Origin: Caenispirillum bisanense
Lineage (GTDB): Bacteria; Pseudomonadota; Alphaproteobacteria; Rhodospirillales; UBA2165
Direction: 5' to 3'
Assembly: GCA_945877815.1 (NCBI GenBank)
Contig: CAMDWJ010000015.1
Span: 30,776-94,775 of the forward strand
DNA length: 64,000 nucleotides
Shown here in pieces: positions 30,194-39,509 of the stretch (position 1 is the first letter of the stretch; the number at the start of each line of letters is the position of its first letter). Under the pieces are notes generated by a model, which saw only the letters and a list, made by a program, of their open reading frames with translations, searched no databases and was not told the DNA's origin. The position numbers and the translations under genes were made by a program.

Positions 30194-30221
30194 TTAGCCA
30201 AATAATGAATTATTTAGCTAA
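30194..30221. promoter_or_regulatory. Candidate PspF enhancer (UAS)
   Basis: ttagccaaataat-ga-attatttagctaa, 13-bp arms with one mismatch, centred about 84 bp upstream of the pspA -24 element. Confidence 0.65.
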
Positions 30222-30300
30222 CATAACGTAATCTCGAGTGTCTTCGATGCTCGGCCTTCTTTTCTTGACCGGGCTGCGGGTGCGAGTTCACATCGTCGGC

Positions 30301-30855
30301 ATGAGACTGTTCCTGTCGTTCGCCGCTTGGTTAACGTTCGTCGTGCCCGTCTACGCCCAGGGGCCGGCGCCTGACGACGGCGCGCGTGCGCAGGCGGTCC
30401 GGATCGCCACCGATTGGCTGCAAAAGAATACGGTCTATAAGCAGATCCCCGAGCTGCGCACCTGGGTGCCGCTATCGAATGCGCAGATGGCCGAGCAGGC
30501 CCGGCGCGGCGGCGTGCTGGGCGATGCGACTCAGGCTTCGGCCATTTACGTTTGCGGCAAGGACATGATGTATATCCGCGAGGGCGTCAATTTCGGCGAT
30601 GTCGCCGTGTTGTCGCTACTGGTCCATGAACTGACCCACCATGCCCAATGCCTGAACCGTATGCCAATGACGGATCTGTGCAAAATCGAGCGCGAGGCCT
30701 ATGTGAATCAGCAGCGCTTCGTTCGCGACCTGCCGGCCCGGCTGGCCCAGGCCAATCAGCCGATGCCGCCTACGCAGGTCAAGGAACTGAACGATTTCGC
30801 TACGGGGATAGACGGGATCGTCGAAACCGTGTGCCTGGCGGCGCGTTCTCGTTAA
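30301..30855 (+). CDS. Secreted HExxH-motif protein (DUF6647-like), embedded in the psp locus
   Basis: MRLFLSFAAWLTFVVPVYAQ signal peptide; LLVHELTHHAQCLNRM; alternative upstream start at 30238. Confidence 0.7.
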   Translation: MRLFLSFAAWLTFVVPVYAQGPAPDDGARAQAVRIATDWLQKNTVYKQIPELRTWVPLSNAQMAEQARRGGVLGDATQASAIYVCGKDMMYIREGVNFGDVAVLSLLVHELTHHAQCLNRMPMTDLCKIEREAYVNQQRFVRDLPARLAQANQPMPPTQVKELNDFATGIDGIVETVCLAARSR

Positions 30856-30868
30856 TAAATCTATGAAG

Positions 30869-30883
30869 TAGCTAATTTCGCTA
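30869..30883. promoter_or_regulatory. Candidate second PspF-type site in front of pspF
   Basis: tagctaatttcgcta, TAGC-N7-GCTA in AT-rich DNA 20 bp before pspF. Confidence 0.4.
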
Positions 30884-30902
30884 TTTTATAGGATGTTTAG
30901 AA

Positions 30903-31922
30903 ATGGAACAGCTCCCCGAACTTCCGCCACTGATCGGCGAAGCGCCGCACTTCCTCGATCTGATGGAGCGCGTGCAGCTGGCGGCCCCTCAGGACCGGCC
31001 CCTGCTGGTCATCGGCGAGCGCGGCACCGGCAAGGAGCTCATAGCCAATCGCTTGCATTTTTTATCCAAACGCTGGCAGGGGCCGTTCGTCGAGCTTAAT
31101 TGCGCATCGCTGCCGGAGACCTTGCTGGAAACCGAGTTGTTCGGGCACGAGGTTGGCGCTTTCACGGGTGCCACCCAGCGCCGCATCGGCCGCTTCGAGG
31201 TCGCCAACGGCGGCACCTTGTTCCTGGACGAAATCGCCAACGCGACGCTGAAGGCGCAGGAGAAAATTCTGCGCGCGATCGAATATGGCACTTTCGAGCG
31301 CGTCGGCGGCAACCGCACCATTTCCGTCGATGTGCGAGTGATCGGCGCCACAAATGCCGATCTACCGTCCGAAGCCGAGGCCGGACGTTTCCGCGCCGAC
31401 CTGCTCGACCGTTTGTCGTTCGACGTACTCACCGTGCCGCCGTTGCGCGCGCGCACCGAGGATATCGCGCTGCTGGCCGATCACTTCGGCCGCGCCATGG
31501 CGGGCGAGTTGGGCTGGGCGAGCTTTCCAGGATTTTCCGAGGATTCGCTGGCGCGCCTGGTCGCTCATCCCTGGCCGGGCAATGTGCGCGAGCTGCGCAA
31601 TTCGGTGGAACGCGCGGTCTATTTGCACGGCGAGCCGGACCGTCCCGTCGATAAACTTGTTCTCGATCCCTTTGCCTCGCCCTTCCGCCCCGTACGTGCT
31701 GTGGAGAAATCCGTTTTCGTCGCGCCCGCCGCCGACCCTGTAGCTCCATTGGTCAGCGCGCGCCAACCGATCGATCTCAAACAAACCCTGGCGGAGATCG
31801 AAGCGCGGCTGTTGCGTGAAGGGCTGGAGGTCAATCGGCACAACCAGAAAGAAGCTGCCAAGCACCTTGGACTCGGTTACCATCAGTTTCGCGCGCGCCT
31901 GCGCAAATACGCCATCGGCTAA
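30903..31922 (+). CDS. pspF: Phage shock operon sigma-54-dependent activator PspF
   Basis: AAA+ activator without receiver domain; GAFTGA loop (VGAFTGATQRRIGRFE); C-terminal Fis-type HTH. Confidence 0.93.
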   Translation: MEQLPELPPLIGEAPHFLDLMERVQLAAPQDRPLLVIGERGTGKELIANRLHFLSKRWQGPFVELNCASLPETLLETELFGHEVGAFTGATQRRIGRFEVANGGTLFLDEIANATLKAQEKILRAIEYGTFERVGGNRTISVDVRVIGATNADLPSEAEAGRFRADLLDRLSFDVLTVPPLRARTEDIALLADHFGRAMAGELGWASFPGFSEDSLARLVAHPWPGNVRELRNSVERAVYLHGEPDRPVDKLVLDPFASPFRPVRAVEKSVFVAPAADPVAPLVSARQPIDLKQTLAEIEARLLREGLEVNRHNQKEAAKHLGLGYHQFRARLRKYAIG

Positions 31923-32012
31923 AAATTTCCACAGCCGTGGAACGGAAGCATCGTAGTCGCGTTGACGCTACACGGTGGGATAAGCCATTCGATAAAAGTT
32001 GGAGGGACTCGC

Positions 32013-32741
32013 ATGTCGTTGAGCGGGAGTAGGCGGCGTTCTCGTCGCCGGCACACCAAGCGCGCCGTCATCGGACTTACGATCTGCGCAGGGATCGTTG
32101 CGCTGATCTTCACGTCCTATATGGTCGGCGGCAGTTTCGCGGAGCGGGAAGTCGCGCGATTGCAAAGGGAGATCACGCAGTTCAAGGATCGGCTCGGCGC
32201 GCTGGACGAGCAGAGCGTGAAATTTCAAATCGATTCGCGCGAAGCCACCTTGCAGCAGCAGCATTGGAAACAGCTTTATGAGCGCGACGTGCCGACGGGG
32301 CCGGCCAAGGATTTGCACGCCCGGATTCAGGCGCGGATCGTCGAAGGTATTTATCCGGCGCGGCTGGCGCTCGCGATCGACGGCGTCGTGAACGAGCCGG
32401 CCTGCGACGAAAAGCCGGTGACCAAACGTTTCATCGTGCGCACGCCCGCGCTGCCGAGCGGCAATGATTCCGTAGGGTTCGCCGACAATGCGATCACCGT
32501 TACCGCGGAAGGAAAATCCGCCTCCGACGGCAGCGGCAATGCGCGCGCGATTTTCGATGCCGCGCAACCCGTACACGTCTCGTTTCTGCGACTCGGTGGT
32601 GGCAAAGTGGATATCACGGGAGTCCTGCCGATCCAACAATCGGTGATGACGGAGACGGCGGAATACCGTTTCAATCTGGTCGTCAGCGACACGAAGGGTT
32701 TCGTGAACGTGACCGCCGATCGTTGCCGTGCGCCCGGCTAA
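32013..32741 (+). CDS. Hypothetical single-TM coiled-coil protein (DUF6776-like)
   Basis: RRRHTKRAVIGLTICAGIVALIFTSYMVGG then coiled coil. Confidence 0.55.
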   Translation: MSLSGSRRRSRRRHTKRAVIGLTICAGIVALIFTSYMVGGSFAEREVARLQREITQFKDRLGALDEQSVKFQIDSREATLQQQHWKQLYERDVPTGPAKDLHARIQARIVEGIYPARLALAIDGVVNEPACDEKPVTKRFIVRTPALPSGNDSVGFADNAITVTAEGKSASDGSGNARAIFDAAQPVHVSFLRLGGGKVDITGVLPIQQSVMTETAEYRFNLVVSDTKGFVNVTADRCRAPG

Positions 32742-33778
32742 GCTGGGACGGCAGGCCGCGTCATCGCTTGCGTGATCTCGGCGAGGGTGAGCCGGCCCAT
32801 CACTTGGTCGCCGGGGCCTACTACCAATCCCGTGGCGGCGCCCTCGCGCGCCAAAAGAGCGGCGGCATCTTCGAGCGCCATGGCGGCGGGAATATGCGGC
32901 CCGGATGTAGCAATGTGCGGATCGATGTGCCCCTTGGACAGGATGGCGCGCACGGTGAGCGCGCGGCCGCGATTGATGCCCTGCACGAATTCAGCGATAT
33001 GGGAATCGGCGGGGCGCAGCACAACATCTTCCGGGCTCGCATCTTGAAGCAGATTGCCGTCGCGCATGATAGCGACACGATCACCGAGGCGAAGCGCTTC
33101 GTCGAGATCGTGAGTGATAAACAGGATCGTTTTCTGGAGTTCGGCTTGCAGCGCCAAAAGTACATCCTGCATTTCGCATCGGATCAACGGATCGAGCGCA
33201 CCGAAGGGTTCGTCCATCAGCAAAATTTCAGCGCCGGCGCACAAGGCGCGTGCAAGGCCGACGCGCTGTTGCATTCCGCCCGACAGTTCGGCCGGAACGC
33301 GACCCTCGTAACCGGTGAGACCGACCCTTTCGATCCACTCCTGCGCCCTCGTGTGCCGAACTTTCTTTTCGATCCCTTGGACTTCGAGCCCATAGGCGAC
33401 ATTGTCGCGCACATTCTTGTGCGGAAAGAGTGCGAAGCGTTGGAACACCATGGCGATCTTCTGCCGGCGGAATTCCATCAATTCGTTGGCAGTGAATTTC
33501 GTGATGTCCTGGCCGTCGATCGTCACCGATCCCGCCGTGGGTTCGATCAGCCGATTGACGAGACGGATCAAGGTCGACTTGCCAGATCCCGACAGGCCCA
33601 TCACCACATGGATGTACTCAGCCTCGATATCGAGATCGATATCCTTGAGCGCCAGCACGTGCCCCATCGTGTCGAGCAGCTGGTGCTTGGTCAGCCCGTC
33701 GCGCGCGAGTTTTAGCGCCATCTCGGGCTCGGGACCGAAGATCTTCGTCAGGCCGCGCAGTTCGATCTTGCCGCTCAT
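32738..33778 (-). CDS. Glycine betaine/choline-type ABC transporter ATP-binding protein (ProV-like, C-terminal CBS-like)
   Basis: MSGKIELRGLTKIFGPEPEMALKLARDGLTKHQLLDTMGHVLALKDIDLDI...GLSGSGKSTLIRLVNRLIEPTAG. Confidence 0.9.
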   Translation of the reverse strand: MSGKIELRGLTKIFGPEPEMALKLARDGLTKHQLLDTMGHVLALKDIDLDIEAEYIHVVMGLSGSGKSTLIRLVNRLIEPTAGSVTIDGQDITKFTANELMEFRRQKIAMVFQRFALFPHKNVRDNVAYGLEVQGIEKKVRHTRAQEWIERVGLTGYEGRVPAELSGGMQQRVGLARALCAGAEILLMDEPFGALDPLIRCEMQDVLLALQAELQKTILFITHDLDEALRLGDRVAIMRDGNLLQDASPEDVVLRPADSHIAEFVQGINRGRALTVRAILSKGHIDPHIATSGPHIPAAMALEDAAALLAREGAATGLVVGPGDQVMGRLTLAEITQAMTRPAVPA

Positions 33779-35640
33779 GATTTGCGCATGATCTGGATGC
33801 GTCGTCCGTAGGCCTGGAAGGTGCGGTCGAACATGATGGCGAGCGCCACCACTGCGGCGCCGTAGAACAGTCCGACCGCGAAATATTGGTTGGTGACGGC
33901 GCGCAACACCGGCTGGCCGAGACCGCGCACGCCGATCATCGAGGCTATGACGACCATGGAGAGCGCCAGCATGATCGTCTGGTTGATCCCCGCCATGACA
34001 TTGGGAAGTGCGAGCGGTAGCTGCACGCCGAGCAGGCGTTGGCGCCAACTCGCGCCAAAGGCGTCGGCGGCCTCCAGTACGTCCTTGTCCACGAGGCGCA
34101 GGCCGAGATCGGTCAGGCGGATCACCGGCGGGATGGAATAGATGACGACCGCGATCATGCCGGGCACCTTGCCGAGACCGAGCAGCATCACCACGGGAAT
34201 CAAATAGACGAAGATCGGCAGGGTCTGCATCACATCGAGTAACGGGCCAACGATCGCCCGCAAACGGTCCGAGCGCGCCATGGCGACGCCGATTGGAATG
34301 CCGAGCGCGATGGCGATGGCGGTCGAGACCGAAATGATCGCCAGCGTGCGCATAGTGTCGTCCCACATGCCGAGATAGCCGATTGCTAAAAAGGCGAGCG
34401 CCACGCCGAGCGTCAGTTTCCAGTTGCGTCCGGCGAGATGCACGAGGGCAACGAGAGTGGCGAAGACCAGCCACCAGGGTGCCGCCAGCAGCAACTCCTC
34501 GAAGGCGACGAGCAGGACGAGCAGCGGATCGAACAGATGCTCGATGCTTGGGCCATAGGTTCGGGTGAAGGCGCGATAGCCTTCGTCGATGCTGCGTTCG
34601 AGATCGCGCAGTCGCATTGGATCCATGGCGGGAAAATCCGAAACCCAATTCGGACCGGCGATCCTGACTTTGGCCGCGACTTCGTCTGGAACCCACGCCG
34701 TCCAGATACTTTCTTCGGTTTGGATGAAATGTTCGGCGGCCTCGGCTGCGGTCGCGCGCTTTTCTTCCTGCCAGGCCAGCAGTGCGCCGACGGTCGCGTT
34801 CGGCCAGGCGACTTTTTGGACGAAGGCGAAGGCTTCGGGTGCGCTTTCGGCGAAGCGCGCGGTGACGATGCCGATCACGTCGGCCAGCGGATACATATTG
34901 GGTCTGGGCGTGGCGCAATTGGGTTTGGACATGCAATCCCAACTCGCGGGATCGTGATTCATGCCGGCGAGCCGAACCATCGGATAACGCCCGAGTACGG
35001 CCGTCGGTCCGAAGTAATAGCCGAAGAACGGTTCCTTGCGGTCGTGCGCCTTGGCGATAGCGGCCGCGAGTCCTTCGCCCGATCCCGGATCGAAGGCGAC
35101 GAAGCCGGATTTCTCCAGGCCGTAAGCCTTGATGAGATTGTCGTTCACGATCTGGCAGGCCCAGCCGGCGGGACAGGTATAGAAACGGCCCTTGCCACGC
35201 ACTTCGCTATCGGGGAACAGATCGGGGCGCATGAGCACCGCTTCGAGTGTCGTCAGTTCGGGGTGCTGCTCGACCATGTGTTTCGGGACATACCAGCCTT
35301 CGATGCCGCCATCGCTCAGAACCTTGTTCGAGACCTTGATGCGCTTTTCGCTGACCGCGCGCTCGATCACGTCGCGCGCCGCATTGATCCACAATTCGGG
35401 CGCGATATCGGGCTCGTCGCGTTCGGCCATTGAGGTGAGCGTCGGCACGGTGTCGCCGGCCATTAGATCGACGCGGCAGCCATAGCCTTTTTCCAGAATG
35501 AGTTTTTCGATATTGGCGACGATGGCGGCCGAACCCCAGTTCATCTCGGCGATGCGCACGGCGCCGCACTCGGCCGCGTGGGCGGAAGAGCCGACGGCAA
35601 GAACAATCAGAGCGGCGATGATCGGCGAGACGAAACGCAT
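33775..35640 (-). CDS. Glycine betaine-type ABC transporter, N-terminal substrate-binding domain fused to C-terminal permease
   Basis: Signal peptide, OpuAC-like domain (IAEMNWGSAAIVANIEKLILEKGYG), then BPD permease (EAADAFGASWRQRLLGVQLPLALPNVMAGINQTIMLALSMVVIASMIG). Confidence 0.88.
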   Translation of the reverse strand: MRFVSPIIAALIVLAVGSSAHAAECGAVRIAEMNWGSAAIVANIEKLILEKGYGCRVDLMAGDTVPTLTSMAERDEPDIAPELWINAARDVIERAVSEKRIKVSNKVLSDGGIEGWYVPKHMVEQHPELTTLEAVLMRPDLFPDSEVRGKGRFYTCPAGWACQIVNDNLIKAYGLEKSGFVAFDPGSGEGLAAAIAKAHDRKEPFFGYYFGPTAVLGRYPMVRLAGMNHDPASWDCMSKPNCATPRPNMYPLADVIGIVTARFAESAPEAFAFVQKVAWPNATVGALLAWQEEKRATAAEAAEHFIQTEESIWTAWVPDEVAAKVRIAGPNWVSDFPAMDPMRLRDLERSIDEGYRAFTRTYGPSIEHLFDPLLVLLVAFEELLLAAPWWLVFATLVALVHLAGRNWKLTLGVALAFLAIGYLGMWDDTMRTLAIISVSTAIAIALGIPIGVAMARSDRLRAIVGPLLDVMQTLPIFVYLIPVVMLLGLGKVPGMIAVVIYSIPPVIRLTDLGLRLVDKDVLEAADAFGASWRQRLLGVQLPLALPNVMAGINQTIMLALSMVVIASMIGVRGLGQPVLRAVTNQYFAVGLFYGAAVVALAIMFDRTFQAYGRRIQIMRKS

Positions 35641-35664
35641 GGCTCGGCTTTCGCTCTTGTCGGC

Positions 35665-36534
35665 TTAGAAGAAAGATCCCTTGAGATGCAGCGCGATCGC
35701 GGCGGCTGCTGCAACGGGTATAATGCTTACCAGCAGCAGAACCATCGGCCCGGCCTTGGGGCCCGCACCGAACGGCAGGCGCCCGGCGATCAAGGGCATG
35801 GGGAGGACCAGCAATAAAACGGCAAGCGGCAACGGCTGCGTTGCGGTGAATAGTGCCTGGGCGACTGCGAGGGCCAGCACAGCGCCAGCGGCGCCGAGAT
35901 TGCCAACAGCCAGGAAGGCAAAGCGCGGCATCGGCCAGTTGAGGGCGAAAAAACCGAGATAGGCGGCGGCGAGGATTCCACTCAGAATGGTGAGAATCTT
36001 GCTGCCGCCGATGAAGGCAAGCAGCCCCAATCCGATGGTGATGACGAATAGGCTGACGACCGGCGTGGTTTGGAACCGGTGTTCGAGACCTAGCCAGAGG
36101 TTGGTCAGCACCGCGCTCAACCACAGGACCGCCATCGGTAATCCGGCGATGGTCGCGAAATTGGGCATTTCGAGGATGCCGATGGTGACGACCACGACGG
36201 CCGGCCATCCCAGCACGACGGCGAGACGCGTGGATTCGATGTGGCTGAACGTATCGATCACGATACCGACGATGAGCCCGACCAGGACGATATAGGGGAG
36301 GAGATGCAGAGGGTCTGCCGAGGGGAAATCCGGAACGCCTAAGAACATCACGTAGCCGCCGAGGAAGGAAATCGGTATGGCGAAGCATCCCAGCGCGGCA
36401 TATTTTCCGCCGCCGACCGTGACCATGGCCAGAGCGGACAACGCCGCCGAGGCGACGGCGGTCGCGACGACGATCAGGATTATCCGGTTCGAAAAAATGA
36501 CCGAGTCGAGCGGCTGAGCGAAAAGCCAGTCCAT
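35665..36534 (-). CDS. Hypothetical polytopic membrane protein
   Basis: About nine hydrophobic segments; co-directional with the betaine transporter. Confidence 0.6.
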   Translation of the reverse strand: MDWLFAQPLDSVIFSNRIILIVVATAVASAALSALAMVTVGGGKYAALGCFAIPISFLGGYVMFLGVPDFPSADPLHLLPYIVLVGLIVGIVIDTFSHIESTRLAVVLGWPAVVVVTIGILEMPNFATIAGLPMAVLWLSAVLTNLWLGLEHRFQTTPVVSLFVITIGLGLLAFIGGSKILTILSGILAAAYLGFFALNWPMPRFAFLAVGNLGAAGAVLALAVAQALFTATQPLPLAVLLLVLPMPLIAGRLPFGAGPKAGPMVLLLVSIIPVAAAAAIALHLKGSFF

Positions 36535-36593
36535 CAAAATACTCCTTCGCGCGACTGTGGCATGGTGAGGCGAATAAGAGCAAGGAGGTGCCC

Positions 36594-37799
36594 CTATTGT
36601 TTGGCAGCGGTCCTCTGCATCCGCCGGATCAGGAATATGTATGAGGCGACCGAGGCTAGGCCGGCCGCGGCGATCGCGATGGCCATAGGATACAGCGTCC
36701 CGTTGGCGCAGAGTGCCAGAAGAACCGATACGCTGGCGCCGATCATGCTTTGGATGAAGCCTTGGAGCGACGATGCCGTGCCCGCAGCCCGACCGAACGG
36801 CGACAAAGCCCCGGAGGAACACTGCGGGATGATGAAGGCGAAGCCAAACAAATAGGGCATCATCGGCAGCACCATCAACCGTGGATCAGGCAGGCCGAAG
36901 ACGGCGAATCCTAGCATGGCGAGACCGCCCGCCGCCATGGCACCGGTTCCGATCGCCAAGAACTTGTTGGAGCCGAAATGTTCGGCATACCGGCCGACCA
37001 GAATCGATCCGCTCATGAACCCGACCGGGAGCAGGGCAAAGAGAATACCGAAGGTTCCGGGTGCCAATCCGTATTGGCCGATCAGCAAGCCGGGCGACGA
37101 ATTGAGGAACGCCGACATGCCGGCCATGGCACAACCGCTGGTCAGCACATAGACGAGAAACACGCGATGCCGCCCGATCTCGATCATAGTGGCGATCATC
37201 GAAACGGGGCGGATGGCCATCGGGTTCCGTTCGACGATGGTTTCGTCGAAGCCGTAGATGAACAAGACAAGCGCCAGGGCCGCGAAGATCGCAGGCACGA
37301 TGAAGGCGGCCTGCCAATCGAAATGGTCGGCGATGAAGCCGCCGAGCGGTCCGGTCACAATGGCCGACACCGAGCCCGCGGTCATGACGAAAGCAATGAG
37401 TTTGGCGAGACGCTCGCGATCGTATAGGTCGCGCGATACCGCGTTGGCGAGGATGCGCCCCGACGACGCGGCCATGCCTTGAACGACGCGCAAAATAACG
37501 GCGAGGGTGAAATTGTCGGACAGCGAGATCGCGCCGGCCGCGACGAAATAGGACGCGAGCGCTAAGATAATGATCGGCTTTCGGCCGAAACGGTCGGACA
37601 GCGGCCCCCAAACGATCTGCCCCGCCGCATTGCCGGCGAAGAAGGCGGCGAGCGTCAGTTCCGCGGCGCCCATGGGCATCCCGTAGCCGCGCGCGAAGGC
37701 GGGCATCGAGGCGAGGAAGATGTCGGTGCCGAGCGGCATCATCATGGTGAGGATTCCGAGAACCACCGCGTAGAAAAAAAAGGAGCGCCGTTCGGCCAT
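36594..37799 (-). CDS. MFS transporter, Bcr/CflA drug-efflux-like
   Basis: MPLGTDIFLASMPAFARGYG, WGPLSDRFGRKPIIILAL. Confidence 0.87.
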   Translation of the reverse strand: MAERRSFFFYAVVLGILTMMMPLGTDIFLASMPAFARGYGMPMGAAELTLAAFFAGNAAGQIVWGPLSDRFGRKPIIILALASYFVAAGAISLSDNFTLAVILRVVQGMAASSGRILANAVSRDLYDRERLAKLIAFVMTAGSVSAIVTGPLGGFIADHFDWQAAFIVPAIFAALALVLFIYGFDETIVERNPMAIRPVSMIATMIEIGRHRVFLVYVLTSGCAMAGMSAFLNSSPGLLIGQYGLAPGTFGILFALLPVGFMSGSILVGRYAEHFGSNKFLAIGTGAMAAGGLAMLGFAVFGLPDPRLMVLPMMPYLFGFAFIIPQCSSGALSPFGRAAGTASSLQGFIQSMIGASVSVLLALCANGTLYPMAIAIAAAGLASVASYIFLIRRMQRTAAKQ

Positions 37800-39001
37800 T
37801 ATGTTTCCTTTGCGCGCAACGGCCTGACGAGCAGGACATAGGCGCCGACAGCGATCAGCCCGGCGAAGGCCATCGCAATCGTATGGGGGCGCGGCGTGCC
37901 GTCGGTGGCCAACCCAATCATGAATACGGTGACGGCGCCGATAGCTTGCTGGGTGAAGCCCATCAATGCCGTGGCACGCCCGGCCATATGATGGAAATTG
38001 CCAAGCGCGCCTGCGGTCACGGCCGGCATGGTGAAGGCGAAACCGATCATGACCGTGGCGTTGACCACAACGACCGTTTCCAAAATGACGTAGTCGGCCG
38101 CATTGGCGGCGACCGTCAGGATCGCGGCAAGGGCCACGATCGCGACGCCGATAGCGGCTGTTGTCTCGATGCCGACGCGCCGTACGATGCGCTCGCTGAC
38201 GGCGGCGGCGGCGAGATAGGCGATCATGACGGACGAATAGAGATAGCCGAAGACGGCCGGGCTCTCGCCAAGGTAATCGATGACCACGATGGGCATGCCG
38301 GCAAGGATCGCGAACAGACCGACGTAACTGCCGGCGCCGACTAGCAGATAACCGCGAAAGGCCGCATCGCCATAGAGTTCGACGAAGCTGGCGAATATCT
38401 GGCGCAATTGAAGCGCGGTATGATCCGGTTCGGCCAGGCTCTCGCGTAAAGTGAACGCAACGACGATCAGCCCAACGGTGGCCCAGGCGGCCATAAAAAA
38501 GAAGACCGCGCGCCATCCGAACAACTCGGTCAATTGGCCGCCGATGACGGGACAGATGACGGCGAACAGGCCGACGATCTGGTAAAGGCGAGCGAACATG
38601 CGCGCACTCGTGGTCATATCGAACACATCACGCACGACAGCGCGCGACACGATGAAGACCGCGGCACTGCCCGCGCCCTGAATGAAGCGCAATAAGATAA
38701 TCGGCTCAATGGTATCGGCGAGCCCGAGTGCCCAGGCGGCAACGATATAGGCGGACAGTCCTGCGATCAGGGTCGGGCGCCGGCCGAAGCGGTCGGCCAA
38801 CGTGCCCCACGCGAGCTGTCCGGTGGCGACGCCAAAGACGAAGGCACTCAGGCTCGTTTGGATGCGCCCGACGTCGATACCGAGCCCGATCGCCATATCG
38901 CCCATGGCCGGCAGGGAAGAATCAACTGCCAAGGGACCGACGCCGATGACCAACCCCAAAACCACGAATATCCGAGAGAAAAGCTTACGATCATCAGCCA
39001 T
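37799..39001 (-). CDS. MFS transporter, Bcr/CflA drug-efflux-like (second copy)
   Basis: LAVDSSLPAMGDMAIGLG, WGTLADRFGRRPTLIAGL; one-base overlap with the next MFS gene. Confidence 0.87.
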   Translation of the reverse strand: MADDRKLFSRIFVVLGLVIGVGPLAVDSSLPAMGDMAIGLGIDVGRIQTSLSAFVFGVATGQLAWGTLADRFGRRPTLIAGLSAYIVAAWALGLADTIEPIILLRFIQGAGSAAVFIVSRAVVRDVFDMTTSARMFARLYQIVGLFAVICPVIGGQLTELFGWRAVFFFMAAWATVGLIVVAFTLRESLAEPDHTALQLRQIFASFVELYGDAAFRGYLLVGAGSYVGLFAILAGMPIVVIDYLGESPAVFGYLYSSVMIAYLAAAAVSERIVRRVGIETTAAIGVAIVALAAILTVAANAADYVILETVVVVNATVMIGFAFTMPAVTAGALGNFHHMAGRATALMGFTQQAIGAVTVFMIGLATDGTPRPHTIAMAFAGLIAVGAYVLLVRPLRAKET

Positions 39002-39147
39002 GAATGATTTCAGAGCCTTTGTCCCATGCTGCCACGAGCCTGGAACTTCACAATATAAGACGAGGTGTGGAGTGACGATAAGCGTCGGACCGATGGCCGC
39101 GCTGCATCGTAAATGCCCTGAATCCCAGTGCGGCTGCAAGCCGCCGT

Positions 39148-39166
39148 TTAAAAGTGGCACTTTTAA
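39148..39166. promoter_or_regulatory. Operator-like perfect palindrome
   Basis: TTAAAAGTG-G-CACTTTTAA in the divergent region upstream of the MFS pair. Confidence 0.55.
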
Positions 39167-39261
39167 TCCTGTCACCTATCGAACAGTGCCAACGTGCCAA
39201 TATACACATAATAACCGGCCAAACTGCGGTTGTTCATGCAATCTTGGTGAGGGATTTCGTC

Positions 39262-39459
39262 ATGTATTATCGAGTTTACGGTTTCGATTCCGAACACAAG
39301 ATTTTTAGTAGACTGCAATTAACCTGCCGGTACGACAAACACGCCACCGCATTCACGTCCGACGTTGCGACGAGATTCGGAATGAAACTCTGGCAGAAAT
39401 ATCGTCTCGTGGCTCAGCGCGACGAATCCCATCGAGGTTGGCACGTCATCGCTGCTTAA
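39262..39459 (+). CDS. Small hypothetical protein (65 aa)
   Basis: MYYRVYGFDSEHKIFSRLQLTCRYDKHATAFTSDVATRFGMKLWQKYRLVAQRDESHRGWHVIAA*. Confidence 0.45.
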   Translation: MYYRVYGFDSEHKIFSRLQLTCRYDKHATAFTSDVATRFGMKLWQKYRLVAQRDESHRGWHVIAA

Positions 39460-39509
39460 GTGGTTCTTCGCGCGCGAGGCTGCTCTGAAACTGCCGAGAT
39501 TTGCTCCGG

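Noticed and set aside
32738-34942. 734-aa ORF as a single fusion protein
   Set aside because: N-terminal 388 residues are an out-of-frame reading of the permease gene; the real ATPase starts at 33778.
36594-38516. 640-aa ORF as one protein
   Set aside because: Upstream part overlaps the other MFS gene out of frame; real start at 37799.
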